Shown here in pieces: positions 1-8,393 of a DNA stretch of 64,000 bases. Numbering within the stretch: the stretch's first letter is position 1; every line of letters begins with the position of its first letter. Source of the stretch: Deltaproteobacteria bacterium (GTDB taxonomy: Bacteria > Myxococcota_C > UBA6777); NCBI GenBank assembly GCA_002731275.1, contig PCBK01000052.1, positions 186,001-250,000 on the forward strand. Direction: 5' to 3'. The notes under the pieces were generated by a model. It did no database searches. It saw nothing but the letters and a program-made list of their open reading frames with translations, and was not told where the DNA came from. Made by a program: the position numbers and the translations under genes.

Positions 1-1103
1 ACCAGAGACACACAACACCGCTCACCTGCCATACTCTGTCGGTGGGCAAACGCCAAAAAGCGGATGTAATCATCACACAGAGGTTGTTTGTTCCTCTCCT
101 CCTTCACCTCGTGCTTGTACGCCTCCCACATCGGACAATGGACATCTAGCGATGTCCCCGAACGGATCGCATAAGGAGGGTTCCCCATCAAGACGTCCAC
201 AGCTTCTGGAGTATCAGACAACAACGTGTTGCCACGTATCAGTTGCCAAGGCAACTGATACGTGCTCTCTTCGTCGATACCGAGATGCATGAGTACAACC
301 GTCAACATGATCGGACACAGCAGATAGGCCCCCAACATCAACTCGACACCACAAAGACGACGTGGCAGATCCTCCTTTACAAACGTCTGCCATTGCTCTC
401 TTTGCGCCTCAACAGAGCGCCCATCCTCTCGCCAGTATGCATGTAAGACATCATGACATGTGAACAACGCAGCGATCCAAAACGCCCCAGTCCCAACAGA
501 GACATCGAAGAGACGAAGAGGTCGAGCGTTCTCTTCAACCATGACCGGCTTCGTCGCAGCCAGACCGAGAGGATACCCACACACATCTCGCAGCTGTTGG
601 TGAAGAGACGTCACCATATAAGACGCGAGAGAATAAGGAGTGTAAAAGGCTCCTTTTTGCCGGCGCATTGAGGGTTTACAACGCTCGACAAAGACAGGAA
701 ACAGACCCATCCACGCAAAGAACACCTCACGCCAATCCCCCGCATCCTCAGGGCATTCGAGAAGAAGCGCGTGTGCCTCTTCAACACACGAGAAGAGCAC
801 CTCGCACAGTCCAGCCTGCTCTCTCTCAACACACTTCACGATGGCGGGCTCCAATGCGACAGGAAGCCTGGACCAAAGCTGCATCCATTTTGTGAAATCA
901 TCCCGTTCCCATCGTCGAGACCAGACTGTAAAGGTCAAAGCACCAAACAACAAAGCCTGCGCGACGTCTTCGATGTCACAGTCTTGTGTATTGACCGCAC
1001 AGCCCTGAAGCACAGATAAAAGGGAGGGATAGGTCTTGTCGAGGAGTGAAAACCAGCGTTTTTTGTGTCGTGGATGGAGAGAGGGAAGCGGGAGAGTGGA
1101 CAT
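1..1103 (-). CDS. N6-adenine DNA methyltransferase (type IIG/ISP-like), C-terminus truncated by window edge
   Basis: Manual translation of the minus strand from ATG 1103: MSTLPLPSLHPRHKKRWF...; contains KGAFYTP, SAM-binding DVSVGTGAFWI, GVELMLGAYLLCP, GNTLLS and catalytic NPPY (MGNPPYAIRSG). Absent from ORF track because it has no stop in the window. Confidence 0.88.
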   Translation of the reverse strand, partial: MSTLPLPSLHPRHKKRWFSLLDKTYPSLLSVLQGCAVNTQDCDIEDVAQALLFGALTFTVWSRRWERDDFTKWMQLWSRLPVALEPAIVKCVEREQAGLCEVLFSCVEEAHALLLECPEDAGDWREVFFAWMGLFPVFVERCKPSMRRQKGAFYTPYSLASYMVTSLHQQLRDVCGYPLGLAATKPVMVEENARPLRLFDVSVGTGAFWIAALFTCHDVLHAYWREDGRSVEAQREQWQTFVKEDLPRRLCGVELMLGAYLLCPIMLTVVLMHLGIDEESTYQLPWQLIRGNTLLSDTPEAVDVLMGNPPYAIRSGTSLDVHCPMWEAYKHEVKEERNKQPLCDDYIRFLAFAHRQSMAGERCCVSL

Positions 1104-1960
1104 CAAGCGCGAAGCTCTTGGACACGTTCCTCGATGGCGCTCAAAGCACGAAGCGCACCACACTCAAACGAGAGAATACCAGCAGGTCCGTATGCTTCTC
1201 TCGGATTGATTCGAATGAGTGTACCACCGGCCCGTTTTGTCACCCCTTCGCAGGCCCAACGGACAGAGGGGATCGCGGTCCCAGCGCCACATTCAATCAC
1301 GACAACATGACCCGTCAGTGACGCCAGCCACTTTTTATAGCGTCGTTCCTGCTCAGTTGTCCGCTTCGCGATCCACATCCCATCACCAAACATCAAGATA
1401 TTGGGCCTGGCCATGTAGCCGCAGTGTCGACATGCTGGCATCGGAGGTGAAGCCTCAAAGGTTTCCTCATCCACCTCGACGACCTCGGAGTGACCATCCC
1501 AGATATGAGAAGCACAAGGGAGCGCACACTGCATATGATGGATGGAGCCATGACATTCGACGATCTGTTCATCGTCAAAGCCGGCCTTTTGGAATTGTCC
1601 ATCGACGTTAGAGGTATACACAAAGGCTCCGTGTGTCATGTCTTTGGCAAACCGACGCAAGACAGAGAAACCCTCATGGGGAACAGTATCTCGATACAGA
1701 TGCAGTCGGTGTCCGTAAAATCCCCAGGCCACTTCAGGTTCGTTGTAGAACCACTTTGGGTTGGCCATGTCGATAAAGGAGAGGCCACGTTTTTGAAAGG
1801 GAGGATAAGCGTTCCAAAAGCCTTTGTTTCCGCGAAAATCAGGGAGTCCGGAGTCGACGCCCATCCCTGCACCTGCGCCAATCAAGAGCGCATCAGCCTG
1901 CACGATCGCCTCCGCAGCCTGTTGAAGCAGCTCCTCTGGGATATCCCATTCAATCGACAT
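1103..1960 (-). CDS. Sir2-family NAD-dependent deacylase
   Basis: GAGAGMGVDSGLPDFRG, TSNVDGQFQKAG, ECHGSIH and Cys zinc ligands (CALPC...CRHC); RBS GGAGGT 6 nt before ATG 1960; stop overlaps next ATG (TGATG). Confidence 0.9.
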   Translation of the reverse strand: MSIEWDIPEELLQQAAEAIVQADALLIGAGAGMGVDSGLPDFRGNKGFWNAYPPFQKRGLSFIDMANPKWFYNEPEVAWGFYGHRLHLYRDTVPHEGFSVLRRFAKDMTHGAFVYTSNVDGQFQKAGFDDEQIVECHGSIHHMQCALPCASHIWDGHSEVVEVDEETFEASPPMPACRHCGYMARPNILMFGDGMWIAKRTTEQERRYKKWLASLTGHVVVIECGAGTAIPSVRWACEGVTKRAGGTLIRINPREAYGPAGILSFECGALRALSAIEERVQELRA

Positions 1961-2129
1961 GTTCGCACCTCCATCCAAAATACGTTAACGATGTGGTTCG
2001 TGTGGGTGGCCTTTTTCAACGCCACACCCCATATAGAATACGCATACCTCGTCAAAAGTGAACAGACATTGGCAGAGAAGCGCAACAAAAACAAGTCTTT
2101 TTCATCGGACATAAGGAGTTTTGGACACA

Positions 2130-3182
2130 ATGGACACCATCACACAGGCGGTACTGGGTGCGGCAGTTGCAGAAGTTGGGTGGCGTGGGGAGTTGGGGAA
2201 AAAGGCGATCTACACAGGTGTCTTTTGTGGTCTCCTACCGGACTTCGATATCGTCGCAGCATTGGGAGGTCAGTGGGGAGAGATTCTCTTCCACAGGGGA
2301 CCAACACACTCGCTATTTTTTGCTCCTTTGGCAGCACCTCTTGTGGCGTACGCTGCGTGGCAATGGGCGAATAAGCAAGGTGCATACTGGACCTGGATGC
2401 ATCTGTGTTTTTGGGCGATCATCACCCACCCGATGCTCGACATGTTCACCACATACGGGACCCAATTGTTCTTTCCCTTCAGCTACATGAGAGTGGCGTT
2501 TGATGGTGTCTCGATCATCGATCCGATCTACACGCTGCCATTGATGTTTGCGCTGGCGTTTAGCTTTGTCTACAGGGGGCGACCAGAGGTTGGACAGCGT
2601 GTCACTGCGGCGATGTTAGTCTTCACCACATGTTATCTATTGTTTGGCACCTTTGTCTCCACACAGACCGAAAAAAAAGCCCACAAACAACTCGTACAGT
2701 CGGGCTTTGAACCTGTTGAGGTCAGGGCGACCCCAACGCTCTTCAATTCGATCTTATGGCGTGTCTTGGCGCGGAACAAACAGGGTGACATCGGTGTGGG
2801 AATGTATTCATCTTGGGCACCAAAGAAGATCGACTTCACGCTCCTCAAGCGCCCAAAAGACCCGCTCGTCGAAAAGACACTGGCCCACGATAAAGGCAAG
2901 CTCATGATGTGGTTTGCAGGGAATATGATCAGCTTCCATATCGAGAAGCGACCCGATGAGACCATCGTTGATCTCAAAGACCAGCGGTTTGGGTTATTCC
3001 TCGCCCCAGCGAAGACCCTCATGGGCGCAAGAGCGCGCTTCACAAAGAGTGGTGACTTGATCAGCATCAACCGCTTCAGAAAACCCCCACAGACAGGAAG
3101 CATTGGTAAGGAATTCGGCGCGATGTGGGGGATGATGTGGACAGGTCAGCGACCGACTCTCATTGCCCCTTCAAAACGATAA
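2130..3182 (+). CDS. YdjM/DUF457-type membrane-bound metal-dependent hydrolase
   Basis: MDTITQAVLGAAVAE, LLPDFD, HRGPTHS, THPMLDMFTTYGTQLFFPFS; RBS AAGGAG before ATG 2130. Confidence 0.85.
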   Translation: MDTITQAVLGAAVAEVGWRGELGKKAIYTGVFCGLLPDFDIVAALGGQWGEILFHRGPTHSLFFAPLAAPLVAYAAWQWANKQGAYWTWMHLCFWAIITHPMLDMFTTYGTQLFFPFSYMRVAFDGVSIIDPIYTLPLMFALAFSFVYRGRPEVGQRVTAAMLVFTTCYLLFGTFVSTQTEKKAHKQLVQSGFEPVEVRATPTLFNSILWRVLARNKQGDIGVGMYSSWAPKKIDFTLLKRPKDPLVEKTLAHDKGKLMMWFAGNMISFHIEKRPDETIVDLKDQRFGLFLAPAKTLMGARARFTKSGDLISINRFRKPPQTGSIGKEFGAMWGMMWTGQRPTLIAPSKR

Positions 3183-3242
3183 GGTGACCGCAAGGAAGAA
3201 AAGCGCATGAAAGAGGGCAGTGGGTGGGATCGGCTCCCGCTG

Positions 3243-3938
3243 CTAGGATGCAATTTGGTCGTCGAGTTTCTTCTTAATCTCTTCCATGTAGGCTTTGACT
3301 TTATCGACCATCTCACTGGCTCCTTCGTAGGATTTGGCGGCAAGTTTCGAGAATATCGTCGCCTGTTGACGCAATAGACGTAGCCCCAGATCCACATCGT
3401 TTGGTTGTTTGGAATCGGCCATCAAGAGCCCTCTGTGCATACGCAGCTCAGCGAGGCGATAACGTCCCTTTGGTGACTTGTCCAACGTCGCGAGGACGTC
3501 TTCGACAGCACGAATAAGCAACAAGCGGGTCTTCGTAGGGATGTCTTTGGACTGTGAAAGAATTGGAATGGTCGCACCGATCACCGCATCATATAGCTGA
3601 GGGATCTTCTTGAGATTGCGGTGCCACTTCTTCATCCCGATGACAAAAAAGTACGTGACTTCGAAAGCCTGCCGACGCTCAAGCGCGGTCAACTCGCGTT
3701 TGGAGATCAGATCCATATGGTAGCGCAATAATCCCTTCCACTCGTCAATAGAAGGCCCTTTTGTGTGCGCAAGCATCCACTTTCCAGCCTGTGTCAACGC
3801 CTCATCCATCGACAAATCGAGCTCCAACAACCCCTCAACAACAGCCGTCGCGTGCTGAAACGATTCCACTGGATGCTTTTGAAACACAGACTGTTTGTAC
3901 TTCATCCGCAACTCTTTGACTTTTTCTTTGGTCTTCAA
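3243..3938 (-). CDS. hypothetical helical protein
   Basis: 231-aa ORF filling the gap between neighbours; no recognised motif. Confidence 0.6.
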   Translation of the reverse strand: MKTKEKVKELRMKYKQSVFQKHPVESFQHATAVVEGLLELDLSMDEALTQAGKWMLAHTKGPSIDEWKGLLRYHMDLISKRELTALERRQAFEVTYFFVIGMKKWHRNLKKIPQLYDAVIGATIPILSQSKDIPTKTRLLLIRAVEDVLATLDKSPKGRYRLAELRMHRGLLMADSKQPNDVDLGLRLLRQQATIFSKLAAKSYEGASEMVDKVKAYMEEIKKKLDDQIAS

Positions 3939-4027
3939 ACAAACACCTCACTTCCTATTGTCCAGAAGAACCTCTCACCCGTAGAGCGAGCCGGGTCACT
4001 GTAACGCAGACAGGCGCAGGCTTCAAG

Positions 4028-5725
4028 TCACTCAGAGAGTGTCGGCAACCGGATGGCTTCGACGTTGTCCTGTATCTCTTCTGGCGGCGCTGCCGTAAAA
4101 CGAGAGACAACCAACATCACCGCAAAGTTGAGTATCATCCCGATCGTCCCGATGCCTTCAGGGCTGATTCCAAACAACCAATGTTGGGCGTTGTTGTGCG
4201 CCGGGTTGATAAACTTGAAGTAGATGATATAGCTCGCCGTAAACAAGATCCCTGTGAGCATCCCACCAATTGCAGCCTCTTTCGTGGCTTTCTTCCAAAA
4301 GATCCCCAGCACAATCACAGGAAAGAAGCTGCTCGCCGCAAGTCCAAAGGCAAACGCCACCACCTGGGCGACAAAACCAGGCGGATAGATACCAAATAAG
4401 CCCGCCACAATCACCGCTCCCCCTGCCGCAACGCGCGCGATCAGCAACTCTTGCTTGTCACTCATATCCGGTCGTAACACCCGCTTAAACAAGTCATGAG
4501 AGACAGAAGCAGAGATCACGAGCAACAACCCTGCCGCCGTCGATAGCGCCGCCGCAAGTCCACCCGCAGCGACCAGCGCGACGATCCACGCAGGCAACTT
4601 CGCGATCTCTGGATTGGCCAGTACCATGATGTCTTTGTCCACGATCAACTCGTTCTTTTTCGGATCACCACTGTAGGTGATGATGCCATCACCATTCTTA
4701 TCCTTGAACTTGATCAACCCTGTCTTCTCCCAATTGCGGAACCAATCAGGCCGATCTTTGTACGAAATACCGTGAAGCGTTTGGATCATATTCACCCGCG
4801 CAAAGGTCGCAATCGCAGGCGCTGTCGTGTACAAGATCCCAATGAATAACAAAGCCCACACCGCACTATACCGCGCAGCCCGCACAGACGGCACCGTGTA
4901 AAAACGAATGATCACGTGAGGCAGACCAGCCGTCCCCACCATCAACGCCATCGTGATCGCGAAGACATCGATCATGCTCTTCTTACCCATCACAAAGGCA
5001 CCCGTGTACTCTGGAAACCCTAGCTCTCGATGGATCTGATCGATGACCTTTAACAGCTCCATCCCCGCGTGCTTTCCTTCGACAAGTGTTGAACCAAAGC
5101 CAAGCTGTGGGATCGGATTTCCCGTCATCTTCCAGGATATCGCAACCGCAGGGATCGTGTAGGCCACGATCAAGATGCAGTACTGTGCGACCTGTGTCCA
5201 TGTAATCCCCTTCATGCCGCCTAAGACGGCATACAAAAAGACCAAAAACACACCGATGATCACGCCCGTGTTGATATCGACGTTCAAGAAGCGCGAAAAG
5301 ACCACCCCCACACCTCTCATCTGACCGGCGACATAGGTGAATGACACGAAGATCGCGCAGAACACAGCGACAAGACGTGCGGTGTTCGAGTAGTAGCGAT
5401 CTCCGACAAAATCGGGGACCGTAAACTTCCCAAATTTGCGCAGGTAAGGCGCGAGCAGTAAGGCGAGTAAGACATAACCACCGGTCCACCCCATCAGATA
5501 GACAGAGCCAGTATATCCCATGAACGAGATCAAACCTGCCATCGAGATAAAGGACGCCGCGCTCATCCAGTCCGCACCCGTCGCGAGACCGTTAAACAAC
5601 GCAGGTACACCATGTCCTGCAACATAGAATCCTCTCGTGCTGCGCACTCTCGTCGCGATCGCGATCCCAATGTAGACCGCAAAGGTCGCGCCAACAATGA
5701 TATACGTCCAGATCTGGATACTCAT
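4028..5725 (-). CDS. sodium:solute symporter, VC_2705/ActP-like
   Basis: Polytopic SSS-family protein (TGADWMSAASFISMAGLISFMGYTG; AALSTAAGLLLVISASVSHDL); followed the small DUF4212 subunit in an ATGA overlap. Confidence 0.88.
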   Translation of the reverse strand: MSIQIWTYIIVGATFAVYIGIAIATRVRSTRGFYVAGHGVPALFNGLATGADWMSAASFISMAGLISFMGYTGSVYLMGWTGGYVLLALLLAPYLRKFGKFTVPDFVGDRYYSNTARLVAVFCAIFVSFTYVAGQMRGVGVVFSRFLNVDINTGVIIGVFLVFLYAVLGGMKGITWTQVAQYCILIVAYTIPAVAISWKMTGNPIPQLGFGSTLVEGKHAGMELLKVIDQIHRELGFPEYTGAFVMGKKSMIDVFAITMALMVGTAGLPHVIIRFYTVPSVRAARYSAVWALLFIGILYTTAPAIATFARVNMIQTLHGISYKDRPDWFRNWEKTGLIKFKDKNGDGIITYSGDPKKNELIVDKDIMVLANPEIAKLPAWIVALVAAGGLAAALSTAAGLLLVISASVSHDLFKRVLRPDMSDKQELLIARVAAGGAVIVAGLFGIYPPGFVAQVVAFAFGLAASSFFPVIVLGIFWKKATKEAAIGGMLTGILFTASYIIYFKFINPAHNNAQHWLFGISPEGIGTIGMILNFAVMLVVSRFTAAPPEEIQDNVEAIRLPTLSE

Positions 5726-5988
5726 CCCTCTTCCTCCTCGACATCAAGCTCCCTGTCCAGTCGATCCATCCAGCGCGCGTAAGCAAACACCAACCCCACA
5801 AAGACAAAGATCGCGCCTTGCTGCGCAAACCAAAAACCCAACGGAAAACCCGCGACCTTGATCTTGTTGAGCTGCTCGACAAACAAAATGCCCGCGCCAA
5901 ATGACACCACAAACCAAATCACCAATAGCACCCACACCGCACGGATATTGGCCTTCCAATACCGCACAGCCCTGTCTCTCTTCGACAT
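5722..5988 (-). CDS. DUF4212 small subunit of sodium/substrate symporter
   Basis: 88 aa, two TM segments, YWKANIRAVWVLLVIWFVVSFGAGILFVEQLN; 4-bp overlap with large subunit. Confidence 0.88.
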   Translation of the reverse strand: MSKRDRAVRYWKANIRAVWVLLVIWFVVSFGAGILFVEQLNKIKVAGFPLGFWFAQQGAIFVFVGLVFAYARWMDRLDRELDVEEEEG

Positions 5989-6348
5989 AGCTCTTCCTCA
6001 CGTCATCCAGATCATCACCGCGCTTCACACTGGCGGCTTGATTGCGTTTTTTTGTTGATAGTCCCCATAGAACAACACACTCCAAAACAACAGGTCAACC
6101 CATCCACTTATGAAGACAGCCAGCATACACGCGTAAAACACCGATATAATCGAATCAGTAGAAAAAAGACATTGACATCGTTTGAAAAAGAACCTCTCTT
6201 ACTGTTACGTCTTCCCTCACCCCTTCGACCACATGAGGTGTCGAAAGCACTCACTCTGCTTGCCTCTCCACACCGGAGTTGCTACAACAAAATCGTCACA
6301 AAGTCCCACCTGACGAACCCATAAAAGGTGTCCTACAAGGAGAAAAAG

Positions 6349-7140
6349 ATGTCCATCGCAGTCATATTGGGGAGCGCATTCTCGAATGCACAACTCGGCC
6401 CCTACGCGCTCACAGCCCAACAAGTCAGCACCCCGTGGGGAGACGTCGAGATCCACAGCTGCCCCATCCCTAATCGCGACTGTCACGTCATCATACGCCA
6501 CGGCGCCCCTCATCGTTATCTTCCCAACCAAATCCCCTACAGAGCCCACACATATGCACTACGAAAGCTCGGATGTCAGGCGCTCCTCGTGACCAGTTCG
6601 GTCGGCGTCCTCGACCTCGCAGTCCCACTCGATCGTCCCATGCTCGTCTCCGACCTGTTGATGCCAGAGAACCGTCTCCCCGATGGAAGTGCCTGTTCCA
6701 TGTTTCCCGAACCAGAAGCACAACACGGTCACCTCGTGCTCGAAGGCGGTCTGTTTGATGGCCAACTCAATGCACAGATGCACCGCTACTTTCAGTCACA
6801 ATGGGATGAAACGGCCCAAGAGGTCGTCTTCGCGTACGCAGGTGGACCGAGGACCAAGACACCTGCCGAGAATGTGTTTTGGAGAAAGATGGGCGCACAA
6901 GTCAACTCGATGACACTCGGTCCAGAGGTCGTCCTCGCCAATGAATACGAGATCCCCACAGCAGCACTCGTCGTCGGTCACAAGTACTCCAACCCCGACG
7001 CCAAAGACCCTCTCGACCAAGATAGCATCACAGCCTCATTGGAACGAGGTCACAAAGCCTTTGTCGACGCCGTCCTGCACTTTCTTACCCACATCCAACC
7101 GGTGCCTTTTGGTAACCGCATCTATCGGTTTGAACGATGA
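6349..7140 (+). CDS. purine nucleoside phosphorylase / MTAP-like phosphorylase
   Basis: IAVILGSAFSN, HGAPHRYLPNQIPYRAHTYALRKLGCQALLVTSSVG; RBS AAGGAG before ATG 6349. Confidence 0.82.
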   Translation: MSIAVILGSAFSNAQLGPYALTAQQVSTPWGDVEIHSCPIPNRDCHVIIRHGAPHRYLPNQIPYRAHTYALRKLGCQALLVTSSVGVLDLAVPLDRPMLVSDLLMPENRLPDGSACSMFPEPEAQHGHLVLEGGLFDGQLNAQMHRYFQSQWDETAQEVVFAYAGGPRTKTPAENVFWRKMGAQVNSMTLGPEVVLANEYEIPTAALVVGHKYSNPDAKDPLDQDSITASLERGHKAFVDAVLHFLTHIQPVPFGNRIYRFER

Positions 7141-8393
7141 GCGATATCACGTTATCCTCAGAAGAAAAAAGAATTCGGCTGATCCGTGTGATTGGACTGT
7201 GTGTGTTAGCGTTTACGTTGATGCTCAGCTACGCGCTCGCACGTCCCGCCGTGGAGTCGATCTTTTTGCAACAACATAGCTACAAATCCCTCCCCATCGT
7301 GTGGTTGTTTGTCGCTGCAGGTGCCCTCTTCACGACACTCCTCTACAACCAGTTTGCCTCGCGGATCGAACTCGTCAGGCTGTTTGCGTTGATCACGACG
7401 ACGAGCGCTTTGCTCTTGCTTGGCCTGATCTTCGCAACAAAAGCTCAATTACCCGGCTCAACCTACGCGCTCTACATCTGGAAGGATCTGTACATCGTCG
7501 TACTCGTCGAGACATTTTGGAGCTTCTCCAACGCAGTCTTTCCACTTAATACGGCCAAGTGGGTGTATGGCACGTTTTGTATGATGGGTTCTCTCGGAGG
7601 GATCGCAGGCAACCTGCTTGTGGGTCGTCTCGCTCGAAGTATCGGTACAAATAACGTATTGTGGGTGCTCTTTCCGCTGCTCCTGTTGATCGGCGCGGGG
7701 TGTTTTCTGTTCGCGAAGTTTGCGGGATACAAAGGAGATGCACACTACGACAAGGAACCTCCTAACGTCACAGAAGGTTTTCAGATCGTCCGAAAGAGTC
7801 GTTACTTACTGTTGATGTTGCTCGTTATCGTCGCGACACAGATCGCGATCACGTTGATCGACTACCAATTTAACCAAGTCATTCAACAAGCTTACCCACA
7901 AAAGGATCTTCGCACAGATGTCATCGGAAAGGTGTACACAGCGATCGCAATTGTCGCCCTGGTCCTGGAATCTTCGACGGGATTGATTTTGCGCTTTCTG
8001 GGTGTCTCTGCGACCTTTTTGTTGTTGCCGGCGTTGTTAGGCTTTGCGGTGGGAGGCGCGATGCTCGTGCCGCTCTTTTTGACGATGGCGATCGCCAAGG
8101 TGACGAGCAAATCCCTCGACTACTCCGTCTTCCGAGCTTCTAAGGAGTTGCTCTACCTGCCCCTCGGCTACAAAGAGAAGACCCAGGGCAAAGCGGTTGT
8201 CGACATCATGACCTATAGGGTCGCCAAAGGGCTCGCGTCTTTGCTTGTGCTCACATTTACGACGATGGGGTGGGCTTATTTGGTTCCGTACTTTACACCG
8301 TTGATGATCGGGGTGTGGTTTGTGTTGGCGTGGTTGATCATTCAGCGCTATACAACACTTATCCAGGCAGAAGCTAACGAGGTCGGCGACTGA
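7137..8393 (+). CDS. ATP/ADP translocase (Npt1/Npt2)-like membrane carrier
   Basis: ~11-12 TM; SVFRASKELLYLPLGYKEKTQGKAVVDIMTYRVAKGLASLL resembles COG3202 family; ATGA overlap with phosphorylase. Confidence 0.72.
   Translation: MSDITLSSEEKRIRLIRVIGLCVLAFTLMLSYALARPAVESIFLQQHSYKSLPIVWLFVAAGALFTTLLYNQFASRIELVRLFALITTTSALLLLGLIFATKAQLPGSTYALYIWKDLYIVVLVETFWSFSNAVFPLNTAKWVYGTFCMMGSLGGIAGNLLVGRLARSIGTNNVLWVLFPLLLLIGAGCFLFAKFAGYKGDAHYDKEPPNVTEGFQIVRKSRYLLLMLLVIVATQIAITLIDYQFNQVIQQAYPQKDLRTDVIGKVYTAIAIVALVLESSTGLILRFLGVSATFLLLPALLGFAVGGAMLVPLFLTMAIAKVTSKSLDYSVFRASKELLYLPLGYKEKTQGKAVVDIMTYRVAKGLASLLVLTFTTMGWAYLVPYFTPLMIGVWFVLAWLIIQRYTTLIQAEANEVGD

Noticed and set aside
1490-2374. 294-aa plus-strand ORF antisense to Sir2
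   Set aside because: Overlaps the Sir2 gene and the YdjM start; no motifs, and the opposite strand is clearly coding.
2633-3103. 156-aa minus ORF within the YdjM-like gene
   Set aside because: Antisense shadow ORF of a well-supported gene.
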